The notes under the pieces: model-generated
The model's database searches: none
Told to the model about the DNA's origin: nothing
The model's input: the letters and a program-made list of their open reading frames with translations, nothing else
Position numbers and translations under genes: made by a program
In this document: positions 1-4,352 of the stretch, one piece after another
Layout: each line of letters begins with the position of its first letter
Position numbering within the stretch: position 1 is the first letter of the stretch
NCBI GenBank assembly: GCA_934256705.1
Contig: CAKQPF010000101.1
Location: forward strand, 1-6,470
Source: an uncultured Prevotella sp.
GTDB lineage: Bacteria; Bacteroidota; Bacteroidia; Bacteroidales; Bacteroidaceae
DNA: 6,470 bases
Direction: 5' to 3'

Positions 1-111
1 ACAGTAACGCAAATTGAAATTGCTAACTGGCTGATACTGCAAGAGAAACGGTTTGGCTATGTTAAACTTGGGTTAAACACTCATACCATGATGAGTAGCA
101 GACCTTTGTAG
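1..111 (+). CDS. possible C-terminal fragment of an unknown protein, cut by window start
   Basis: Frame 1 is open from the first base to a TAG at 109-111 and gives 36 residues, beginning TVTQIEIANWLILQ and ending HTMMSSRPL. The other two + frames are closed almost at once (TAA at 3-5, TGA at 15-17). The composition looks like an ordinary soluble protein end with an amphipathic helix. I do not recognise the family. It could be the tail of a gene lying mostly to the left, or a chance reading frame. The weakly supported first helix of the RNA proposed downstream (94-99 pairing with 165-170) would overlap its end. Confidence 0.4.
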   Translation, partial: TVTQIEIANWLILQEKRFGYVKLGLNTHTMMSSRPL

Positions 112-391
112 ATTTGCATTTTTATAAACGAGATGATAATGCTTCGCCCCACACCATGAAGGACGCTACTGGAGTTCCACCTGATAGACCTTGCATTTAT
201 GTCAGCAGAGCATGACGTAAGTGCAAAGTCCCTCAGTCGGAAGGTGCCCACGAAACGACAAGCGGTAGCTTACAAACTGAGTAGGTGGGACGCAAGCGAT
301 TCCCACTTAATCAGTTTGACACTACTGCATGTCCATTCGTCGAGAAGGGCACTGGCTCACAGCATCCTCCTTCATTTTCCCTCCCTTCCAC

Positions 392-470
392 CTATTATAA
401 TATCCTGGTCTTCCTCTTTATAAGTATTCTGTCTTTCCTTTATAAATCAATCGGCTTTCCTTCTTTATAA
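392..470 (+). repeat. four spaced CTTTATAA-type repeats in a pyrimidine-rich tract
   Basis: CTTTATAA occurs at 416-423, 438-445 and 463-470, with a variant CTATTATAA at 392-400. Spacings are 24, 22 and 25 bases, and each copy is preceded by a TTCC or CCACC pyrimidine run. Regular spacing of a little over two helical turns is what one expects of iterated protein-binding sites, but the copies are short and A/T-rich, so chance is not excluded. The tract lies between the folded core (244-352) and the terminal hairpin (489-596) and looks like a single-stranded linker if the region is an RNA. Confidence 0.4.
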
Positions 471-488
471 TCTTCGCCCACGCCATAG

Positions 489-596
489 TCCAGTAAGCAT
501 GAACAGTTTGCCAGGGTGTTGTTCTTTCGCAGGCCGATTTTATCGACTTACGAAGGAACAACACGCTGGCTTTTTAAACTGTTGATACTTGCTTGG
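489..596 (+). repeat. long imperfect inverted repeat (>100 bases) with nested hairpin
   Basis: Pairing runs 493-509 with 576-592 (AACAGTTT/AAACTGTT perfect in the inner 8, three mismatched or wobble positions further out), 510-514 with 566-570 (GCCAG/CTGGC), 516-529 with 551-564 (14 bp including one U-G), and an apical CGAT-TTT-ATCG hairpin at 535-545. Five T at 571-575 bulge out of the 3' side between two helices. The wobbles at 525/555, 494/591 and 489/596 are all U-G on the + strand. It may be the 3' end of the proposed RNA. Other roles of such a structure would be a replication or transfer hairpin. Confidence 0.75.
510..575 (+). terminator. probable intrinsic terminator of the + strand RNA
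   Basis: The stem 510-514/566-570 plus 516-529/551-564 gives about 19 bp. It closes with CTGGC and is followed at once by TTTTT (571-575), the classic layout of a factor-independent terminator reading rightwards. On the minus strand the same hairpin is followed by AAACTG without a T run, so it is one-directional. The outer AACAGTTT/AAACTGTT helix beyond the T run is unusual for a simple terminator. Confidence 0.5.
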
Positions 597-715
597 CCTA
601 TTCCCACCCGGCTTTTTTATCCCTGCAGTCATTCCCTGTTATACTATTTTCTTCTTACTGAAACCTGAAGTCTTTGATTCCGTATCGTCTTTGGGATTTC
701 GGGATTCTTTTTCTG

Positions 716-745
716 CAAAGTTATCGCGTATTTGGCAAATAGCAA
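716..745 (-). promoter_or_regulatory. Bacteroidota-type promoter reading leftwards, with overlapping palindrome
   Basis: On the minus strand TAACTTTG (723-716) matches the Bacteroidota -7 consensus TAnnTTTG exactly. A TTG at 745-743 lies 19 bases upstream, the expected -33 spacing. The spacer contains the 13-base palindrome TATTTGGCAAATA (729-741), a plausible operator. Transcription would start near 710 and run antisense to the proposed structured RNA. No protein gene longer than about 30 codons lies downstream on that strand within the window. Confidence 0.45.
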
Positions 746-852
746 GTCGTGATTCGGTAACAATCTTCCTTTTCCATGAAACATGCAAAAGAGTATTCTT
801 CCCATCAGACTTGCCTTATTGCCTTGTACGCACTTTGAAAAGCAGAAAAAGC

Positions 853-891
853 TTCCCGATCCCAAGTCCGAAAGGACTTAACGAAAGGGAG
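853..891 (+). promoter_or_regulatory. leader hairpin with GAAA tetraloop before the operon
   Basis: AAGTCC (864-869) and GGACTT (874-879) form a perfect 6-bp stem capped by GAAA, a stable GNRA tetraloop that exists only on the + strand. TTCCC (853-857) can pair with GGGAG (887-891) to enclose it. The GGGAG is the most Shine-Dalgarno-like sequence before the ATG at 908, but it lies 16 bases away. The structure could therefore influence mRNA stability or ribosome access. Its function is inferred only. Confidence 0.35.
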
Positions 892-907
892 AAAAAATTT
901 AGAGACT

Positions 908-1285
908 ATGGCAAAAGATTTCAACAACCGCCTGATTACTCCAGAATTGGAGAAGGCAATGCAGGACTATCCGCTCTATTCCCAGGATAGCAAGAAGAAG
1001 GATGCAGTTTGCATCGCAGTGTTTTTCATCGGCAACGCTCGCTGGTACATTCTTGAAGGACAGCGAGAGAATGATGATTTTGTGCTCTTTGGCATCGTTG
1101 TAGGTCTGGCTGAGACTGAATACAGCTACATTTCTGCCAATGAAATGGCAAGTGTGGAACTGGACGCAACCAAGTTCGGACTCGGCAAGGTCAGAGTGGA
1201 GCAGAGAAAGCCATTCCAACCATGTCAGCTTTCTGAAATCTTCGACAGAGAGTTGCAGTCTTTCCTCAGCAGACTTTACGATTGA
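908..1285 (+). CDS. DUF2958 domain-containing protein
   Basis: This 125-residue protein matches the DUF2958 pattern along most of its length: PLYSQD at 22-27, a buried strand ending VFF with WYILEGQ at 46-52, then LFGIVVGL at 60-67, EYSYIS at 71-76 with the following E79, and a VEQRKPFQP segment at 97-105 leading into a final helix. The length is normal for the family. Its biochemical role is unknown; relatives are frequent on plasmids and integrated elements. The start ATG at 908 follows an A-rich leader typical of Bacteroidota. It is the first gene of a four-gene + strand operon, separated from the next by a 64-base gap holding a strong RNA hairpin. No signal peptide or membrane segment is seen, so it should be cytoplasmic. 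Family assignment is confident; function is not. Confidence 0.85.
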   Translation: MAKDFNNRLITPELEKAMQDYPLYSQDSKKKDAVCIAVFFIGNARWYILEGQRENDDFVLFGIVVGLAETEYSYISANEMASVELDATKFGLGKVRVEQRKPFQPCQLSEIFDRELQSFLSRLYD

Positions 1286-1298
1286 AAACATTTTTCTC

Positions 1299-1329
1299 GG
1301 TGGGTAGTGGCTGATGGCTGCTACCTGCC
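1299..1329 (+). other. intercistronic RNA hairpin between DUF2958 and the phosphoribosyltransferase
   Basis: Positions 1299-1311 pair with 1317-1329 as 13 uninterrupted pairs around a TGATG loop. Four of the pairs are G-U on the + strand and would be mismatches on the other, so this is an RNA-level structure of the operon transcript. There is no T run after it, so it is not a terminator. It could serve as a processing or stability element, or could set relative translation. The ATG at 1314 sits inside the loop and is therefore a poor start candidate for the next gene. Confidence 0.5.
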
Positions 1330-1349
1330 AAGTAACAACACTTAAAGCA

Positions 1350-1931
1350 ATGAACATGGTACAGGTTTACATCAAGGGACAGGAGGATAAGGAGTTGAGC
1401 AGCTTTTTGCGCTATTATCCGGTACGTATCAAGAACATCGGTATGGATGCTTTCTTCGACCGCCAGGTTATCTATGATTTCAAGGATGGTCGAAACCATG
1501 CTGATGTGGCGAAGTGCGTGGCAAAGATGCTTGTCAAGAAGTTTGGTCGTAAGGTTCGCAGCGTTGTCTTCTCTTGCGTTCCTGCAAGCAGTCAGGAGCG
1601 TAACGAGGCACGCAACAAGAACTTTTCTGAACTTGTCTGCAAGTTTTCAGGAGCAATCAACGGCTTTTCCCATGTCAAGGTTGTTGGCGAACGTACCGCA
1701 GTTCATGGCACAAAGGTCAAGAAGGAAGAGCGAGCAAAGCGCTTGAAGGAAAAGAATAATATTGAGGTGGATGCGAACTTCTTCAAAAACAAGATAGTCT
1801 GCATTTGGGACGATGTGGTTACTACCGGCACTTCATTCTGTGCCTACACCGCACAATTAGAACAAGTAGGGGCGCACGTTACAAACGGCATTTTCCTCGG
1901 CAAGACATCATACAAATACGTACAGCAATGA
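1350..1931 (+). CDS. ComF-like phosphoribosyltransferase family protein
   Basis: A 193-residue protein. Its C-terminal part carries the signature type-I phosphoribosyltransferase PRPP loop, WDDVVTTGTS, at about 153-162. It sits at the end of a hydrophobic strand (KIVCI) and is followed by a helix and a GAHVTNGIFLGKT strand. Upstream, VFSCVPASSQERNEARNKNF (about 73-92) resembles the VPxS...R...N segment of ComF-type proteins, with a charged 'flexible hood' (KVKKEERAKRLKEK) before the active-site strand. Known relatives bind PRPP and act on nucleobases or have DNA-uptake-linked roles; the substrate here cannot be read. I chose ATG 1350 because the upstream in-frame ATG at 1314 lies in the loop of a hairpin and would add residues with no family match. 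Its stop overlaps the next start as ATGA (1928-1931), so translation of the two is coupled. Fold is confident, substrate unknown. Confidence 0.8.
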   Translation: MNMVQVYIKGQEDKELSSFLRYYPVRIKNIGMDAFFDRQVIYDFKDGRNHADVAKCVAKMLVKKFGRKVRSVVFSCVPASSQERNEARNKNFSELVCKFSGAINGFSHVKVVGERTAVHGTKVKKEERAKRLKEKNNIEVDANFFKNKIVCIWDDVVTTGTSFCAYTAQLEQVGAHVTNGIFLGKTSYKYVQQ

Positions 1932-2425
1932 AAAGAAAGAACATGACAAAGTTTGACAAGGCTGTTTCGGCAGCCTTTACAGGCCATCGCTTTTACAACT
2001 TCTCTCAGCAGGAGGTCATAAGAGAGCGATTGACCAAAGCCATCCTCGAAGCTTACGAGCATGGCATCAGCAATTTTATTTCGGGATTCGCCATCGGCAT
2101 TGACTTAATGGCTGCCCAGATTGTGCAGTCGTTGAAACCTTTCTGCCCGGGAATGACGCTTACCGCAGCCATTCCTTTCAGAGGTCAGGCAGATAGGTTC
2201 AAGCCCTGTGATAGGGTAGTTTATGATGGACTGATGGCTTCTGCAGATGAGGTGATCATTCTTTCAGAATACTATTACACCCGATGTTTTCTTGACCGAG
2301 ACGAGTTCATGGTTGAGAATGCGTCCCTCCTCATTGCCTTCTATGATGGGAGAGAGAAGGGTGGAACCTACTACACTTTCAAGAAAGCCAACTGTTTGGG
2401 CATTCCGGTTGTGAATATATATTGA
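1928..2425 (+). CDS. DUF1273 / SLOG-family nucleotide-binding protein
   Basis: A 165-residue protein with the full DUF1273 (YspA/YpsA-like, SLOG superfamily) pattern. FTGHR is at 17-21 after the first strand. The glycine-rich loop ISGFAIGIDLMAAQ is at 51-64, IPFRGQADRF at 82-91, and RDEFMVENASLLIAFYDG at 124-141 leads into the phosphate-binding GGTYYT (145-150). SLOG domains adopt a Rossmann-like fold and bind or process nucleotide-derived ligands; several take part in stress or conflict systems. The start is the ATG that overlaps the previous stop. A second ATG at 1943 would give a protein five residues shorter and is also possible. The coupling to the phosphoribosyltransferase suggests the two proteins act on the same ligand or in the same complex, which is inference. 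Confidence 0.85.
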   Translation: MKRKNMTKFDKAVSAAFTGHRFYNFSQQEVIRERLTKAILEAYEHGISNFISGFAIGIDLMAAQIVQSLKPFCPGMTLTAAIPFRGQADRFKPCDRVVYDGLMASADEVIILSEYYYTRCFLDRDEFMVENASLLIAFYDGREKGGTYYTFKKANCLGIPVVNIY

Positions 2426-2448
2426 ATAACTCGCTAAATATCAAGCTT

Positions 2449-2562
2449 ATGAATGAATTTGTTGACATCATCGTTATCTACGTCGTTTTCCGTGCCATCC
2501 TCGCCTTCCTGGGCGCATGGTGGCATGGAGACGGACGCAACGATTTCAGACGAGACCGATAA
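2449..2562 (+). CDS. 37-residue single-pass membrane protein
   Basis: ATG at 2449 opens a 37-codon frame ending TAA at 2560-2562, 23 bases after the SLOG gene and 12 bases before the terminator, so it fits as the last gene of the operon. The product has a short acidic N-terminus, a hydrophobic segment about 20 residues long (roughly 5-25, VDIIVIYVVFRAILAFLGAW), and a charged tail ending GRNDFRRDR. With the arginines on the C-terminal side, the N-terminus would face outward by the positive-inside rule. The length is below many annotation cut-offs. I do not recognise a family. Position and composition are good evidence that it is real, but conservation was not tested. Confidence 0.55.
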   Translation: MNEFVDIIVIYVVFRAILAFLGAWWHGDGRNDFRRDR

Positions 2563-2573
2563 ATCAGCCGAAA

Positions 2574-2638
2574 ATGTAAAAAGTTACGGAGATAATTCAT
2601 ATTCTCCGTAACTTTTTACATAAACCATTCATTTTTTT
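2574..2638. terminator. bidirectional intrinsic terminator between convergent operons
   Basis: Positions 2574-2592 and 2603-2621 form a perfect 19-bp inverted repeat (core GTTACGGAGA / TCTCCGTAAC with A5 and T5 at the base) around a 10-base loop. On the + strand a further seven T follow at 2632-2638. The A tract of the left arm gives the equivalent U run for the minus strand. It ends the 908-2562 operon on one side and the 3587-2642 cassette, whose stop is at 2642, on the other. Confidence 0.9.
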
Positions 2639-2641
2639 GTA

Positions 2642-2848
2642 TTATTGAGTTTCCCTCAGTTCTTCTATGAGATTTTCAAGAATATAATCATCGCTCATAA
2701 GCTGTAAGCCATATTTCGGGTCAGACAGTTGCTGGTACACCTTAGTAGTGTAAAACAAGTTGAGAGCCCTTTCTGCATCAATATGCAGAGCTTCTGCCAA
2801 CATCATTATTATTCGGCTTTGTTTGCGCCATAATACAGAATCCCTCAT
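2642..2848 (-). CDS. DUF3791-like small protein, second partner of DUF3990
   Basis: A 68-residue helical protein. RIIMMLAEALHIDAERALNL (12-31) is followed by FYTTKVYQQLSDPKYGLQLM and a C-terminal DDYILENLIEEL. This resembles the second type of DUF3791 protein that accompanies DUF3990 genes in Bacteroidales. The frame also allows a TTG start at 2854 overlapping the previous stop. I chose ATG 2848 because an unusually good Shine-Dalgarno, AGGAGG (about 2861-2856), lies seven bases before it and only one base before the TTG. It is the last gene of the three-gene cassette. No DNA-binding motif is evident. A likely role is binding the DUF3990 product, as partner or antitoxin, which is inference. 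Confidence 0.7.
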   Translation of the reverse strand: MRDSVLWRKQSRIIMMLAEALHIDAERALNLFYTTKVYQQLSDPKYGLQLMSDDYILENLIEELRETQ

Positions 2849-2850
2849 AG

Positions 2851-3357
2851 TCAATCCTCCTTTTCTATTTGTTCTGAAGAAATAAACGACAGATAGTTGT
2901 CGACAATCTCTTGGTTCAATATGCAGAGTTGATGATTTACAGCCTTGTATTTCAATTGTCCTAAGGCTTGGTCGGCTGTAATGACACGGTTCTCGTAGTC
3001 TTCTACAGTATCAATGACATTATCGTTAGCAACGCCACCTTCCACGATGTCATACATGTTTTGCTTTGTGCCACCTTTACGGCAATCTACTACATATTCC
3101 AGCCATTCAAGATTGTAACTGTCGAATATTTTAATGCGATAATCTTTATTCTTTACCGTATCGTAATCAAATGAATATATAGACAATGTCGGTAGGGCGT
3201 TGCGTCCTTTTCTTTCAGCAATAGTCTTTGCCCATGAGGAAGCCTGTTGGCGCAATTTGGTGAGGTAGAAACCTTGCCCAAAATCCACCTTCTTTCTTCC
3301 TAATTTAACAAGTGGTTTTTCAACTTGTAAATAAGAGCCATGATATAGTGTAATCAT
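2851..3357 (-). CDS. DUF3990 protein, ADP-ribosyltransferase-like
   Basis: A 168-residue protein with the DUF3990 pattern. YHGS is at 5-8, DFGQGFYLT at 25-33, a helix SWAKTIAER at 41-49, then FDSYNLEWLEYVVDCR at 78-93, the family hallmark YDIVEGGVANDNV at 102-114, and NHQLCILNQEIV at 141-152. The order HG(S), FGxGFY and a terminal NxQ/E strand mirrors the NAD-binding H-Y-E triad of PARP-type ADP-ribosyltransferases, with H6, Y31 and Q143 as candidates. A Gln in place of the catalytic Glu would suggest a non-canonical or different activity. It overlaps the upstream DUF3791 gene by ATGA (3354-3357) and its TGA nearly touches the downstream gene, so the three are translationally coupled. A GGGAG-like site precedes the ATG. 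The likely role is effector or toxin of a toxin-antitoxin-like cassette. Family is confident, activity inferred. Confidence 0.82.
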   Translation of the reverse strand: MITLYHGSYLQVEKPLVKLGRKKVDFGQGFYLTKLRQQASSWAKTIAERKGRNALPTLSIYSFDYDTVKNKDYRIKIFDSYNLEWLEYVVDCRKGGTKQNMYDIVEGGVANDNVIDTVEDYENRVITADQALGQLKYKAVNHQLCILNQEIVDNYLSFISSEQIEKED

Positions 3358-3587
3358 ACTTCTTTCTCCCAGTTTAATAAAGTTTCACTAATGTCGTCTG
3401 CCACCCAGTCAAGGCTTTGTGTATGAAGGTCTTCATACCTTTTTATCAGCCTACGATGAATCAGTCCCTGTTTCAGCAGGCGGTCGTGCATCTCCTTTCC
3501 GGAAATGCCCAATTTACGTGCTCCACTCTCTATTGCCATAACGGCGAAGTGAATATGTCTGTATGTATCGTTGTCTGTATATGCCAT
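3354..3587 (-). CDS. DUF3791 domain protein, first partner of DUF3990
   Basis: A 77-residue protein matching DUF3791: a first helix (HIHFAVMAIESGARKLGIS), SGKEMHDRLLKQGLIHRRLI in the middle, and the hallmark YEDLHTQSLDWVADDI at about 51-66. ATG at 3587 is the only good start. No Shine-Dalgarno is visible, as is usual for first genes in Bacteroidota. It begins the cassette and overlaps DUF3990 by four bases. Small DUF3791 proteins are typically found beside DUF3990 genes and are natural antitoxin or adaptor candidates. Expression before the putative effector would suit an antitoxin. No experiment on this family is known to me. Confidence 0.82.
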   Translation of the reverse strand: MAYTDNDTYRHIHFAVMAIESGARKLGISGKEMHDRLLKQGLIHRRLIKRYEDLHTQSLDWVADDISETLLNWEKEV

Positions 3588-3651
3588 AATTCTATATTCC
3601 GTTTATGATAGTTTCTTCATGCTCAACCCCCATGTTGGCACTATATATCTG

Positions 3652-3659
3652 CAAAAATA
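3652..3659 (-). promoter_or_regulatory. possible -7 element for the DUF3791-DUF3990 cassette
   Basis: TATTTTTG on the minus strand fits TAnnTTTG and lies 64 bases before the ATG at 3587. No TTG is found 19-21 bases further upstream (TCA is there instead), and the surroundings are very A/T-rich, so the match is weak. Confidence 0.3.
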
Positions 3660-3739
3660 CAAAAAATATTCTGAAATGTGATTTTATGAATGAATTTTGT
3701 TTGCAGAGCTAACATGATTTAACCTTATTCATAAGCTAG

Positions 3740-3833
3740 AGGGGCATTGAGGGACAACTTGGGGACATCTTGAATAACCAGAAATCCTTAATGACCTTAA
3801 TGACCTTGACCTTAATGACCGGAAAATGCCCCT
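3740..3833. repeat. tandem TTAATGACC repeats flanked by a 9-bp inverted repeat
   Basis: TTAATGACC occurs at 3788-3796, 3797-3805 and 3812-3820, with a shortened TTGACC unit at 3806-3811. The block sits inside AGGGGCATT (3740-3748) and its exact reverse complement AATGCCCCT (3825-3833). It fills the 252-base gap between the RNase H-like gene and the DUF3791 cassette. It could be a scar of replication slippage, a protein-binding array or a degenerate terminator of the RNase H-like gene. No T run follows the inverted repeat. Confidence 0.6.
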
Positions 3834-3839
3834 AAATAT

Positions 3840-4280
3840 TCATTTATTTTTCTGATGAAACTCCTTCCTTGTCTTAGCCATTGCTTCTGTAGCCATGTCA
3901 TGGGTTTCTATCAGCAATGGGCTTTTGTGATATTGCACAATCTTGACTCCGACGGAGTTGTGCCTTTTCTTTTCCTCGATGCATTGAACAATCAAGTCCG
4001 GATTAGCAGACTTTGATGTTGGAGCCTTGTCAAAGTTCTGAATATAGGCGGCATTGGTCAGGAAGAGGATGTCGGAACCTTCCGGAATTTCCTGCATTAC
4101 CTTGATCATGAGAGTAAGCATCATGCGGAACTCCGTGGTGTGCAGGTCGCTGATTACATCACGGCTGATGATGTTGCCGTTATGCTCAATCACAACGGCA
4201 GCACCACCAGCTCGCTCTTTATGACCATAGTCACATGAGCCACCAATCCAAACGTAATATGTAGAAGCTTCTTGTGTCAT
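3840..4280 (-). CDS. RNase H-fold protein with degenerate active site
   Basis: A 146-residue protein that follows the RNase HI layout. YYVWIGGSC (8-16) stands where the enzyme has FTDGSC, then GGAAVVI (25-31), HTTEFRMMLTLMI (47-59) for the TTNNRMEL helix, ILFLTNAAYI (71-80) for the TDSQYV strand, and QYHKSPLLIETHDMA (116-130) for the GH...ERxDELA end. Compared with E. coli RNase HI, D10 is G13, E48 is M54 and D70 is N76; only the last carboxylate (D128) remains. Two-metal hydrolysis is therefore unlikely, and the protein may bind hybrids or nucleic acid, or have another role. An in-frame ATG at 4316 lies upstream of the predicted -7 box, so ATG 4280 is the start. It is a monocistronic gene with its own promoter. 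Fold call is by pattern only. Confidence 0.65.
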   Translation of the reverse strand: MTQEASTYYVWIGGSCDYGHKERAGGAAVVIEHNGNIISRDVISDLHTTEFRMMLTLMIKVMQEIPEGSDILFLTNAAYIQNFDKAPTSKSANPDLIVQCIEEKKRHNSVGVKIVQYHKSPLLIETHDMATEAMAKTRKEFHQKNK

Positions 4281-4298
4281 AATAGTTTTCTTGATTTT

Positions 4299-4344
4299 TG
4301 TACAAAAGTACCACAAATATTGATAAGTGTGGTTCTTTTGTACA
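4299..4344. repeat. 17-bp inverted repeat with one mismatch around the RNase H-like promoter
   Basis: 4299-4315 and 4328-4344 are inverted copies differing at one base, separated by 12 bases. The left arm carries the -7 box for the gene at 4280. The right arm contains TTCTTTTG, a one-base-off copy facing the opposite way. Because the arms are promoter-like, the element may be an operator for a dimeric regulator or a pair of diverging promoters. No gene on the + strand follows. Confidence 0.75.
4303..4310 (-). promoter_or_regulatory. -7 element for the RNase H-like gene
   Basis: TACTTTTG on the minus strand matches TAnnTTTG and is followed by TACA, as is common at such promoters. It lies 22 bases before the ATG at 4280, giving a short leader. 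A clear TTG at the -33 position is missing. Confidence 0.5.
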
Positions 4345-4352
4345 GAGATGAT

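Larger units (their letters stand above)
94..575 (+). ncRNA. candidate large structured RNA, family not recognised
   Basis: No credible protein gene occupies this stretch, but it folds extensively. Helices seen by eye: 94-99 with 165-170 (AGTAGC/GCTACT); 116-125 with 133-142 (10 positions, one T-T mismatch); 191-204 with 213-226 (14 bp, loop GCAGAGCA, two G-U); 244-249 with 347-352 (GTGCCC/GGGCAC), enclosing 256-259 with 339-342 (CGAC/GTCG), a small hairpin 260-271 (AAGC, loop GGTA, GCTT) and an 18-position helix 273-290 with 301-318 (one G-A mismatch, one G-U); finally the long hairpin 489-596. The middle set forms a properly nested junction. All seven wobble pairs in these helices are G-U when read on the + strand and would be A-C on the other strand, which argues for a + strand RNA. 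The 3' end is probably the T run at 571-575. The 5' end is uncertain and no good + strand promoter was found. It does not match RNase P, tmRNA, SRP or 6S RNA by the motifs I know. A folded single-stranded DNA role (origin or transfer site) is the main alternative. Confidence 0.45.
597..907. other. non-coding leader region upstream of the DUF2958 gene
   Basis: No credible gene lies in these 311 bases. Reading frames that cross it are shadows without a convincing start or family. It holds a T run at 612-617, a minus-strand promoter-like pair of boxes (716-745) around a TATTTG-G-CAAATA palindrome at 729-741, and a GNRA-capped hairpin just before the downstream start (853-891). A + strand promoter for the 908-2562 operon should lie here. 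The best I can find is a poor match around GCACTTTG at 831-838, so I do not call it. Confidence 0.5.

Noticed and set aside
94..596. Retron-type msr-msd RNA
   Set aside because: Short hairpins followed by a long one recall a retron, but no reverse transcriptase gene is in the window and I could not identify paired a1/a2 ends.
489..596. Integron attC or CRISPR-like palindrome
   Set aside because: The RYYYAAC/GTTRRRY core ends of attC are missing and the sequence is not repeated in the window.
540..632. 30-codon minus-strand ORF beginning MTAGIKKPGG, downstream of the 716-745 promoter
   Set aside because: It ends inside the long hairpin, has no recognisable family and would be expected by chance; kept only as a possible leader peptide in a finding.
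589..990. 133-codon + strand frame through the leader region
   Set aside because: No ATG start, overlaps the real DUF2958 gene in another frame, and has a low-complexity, non-family composition.
899..1357. 152-codon minus-strand frame
   Set aside because: It is antisense to the well-supported DUF2958 gene, with no family resemblance.
2449..3700. Shared TTATGAATGAATTT near 2448 and 3684
   Set aside because: A 14-base A/T-rich match between two places is within reach of chance and shows no further similarity.
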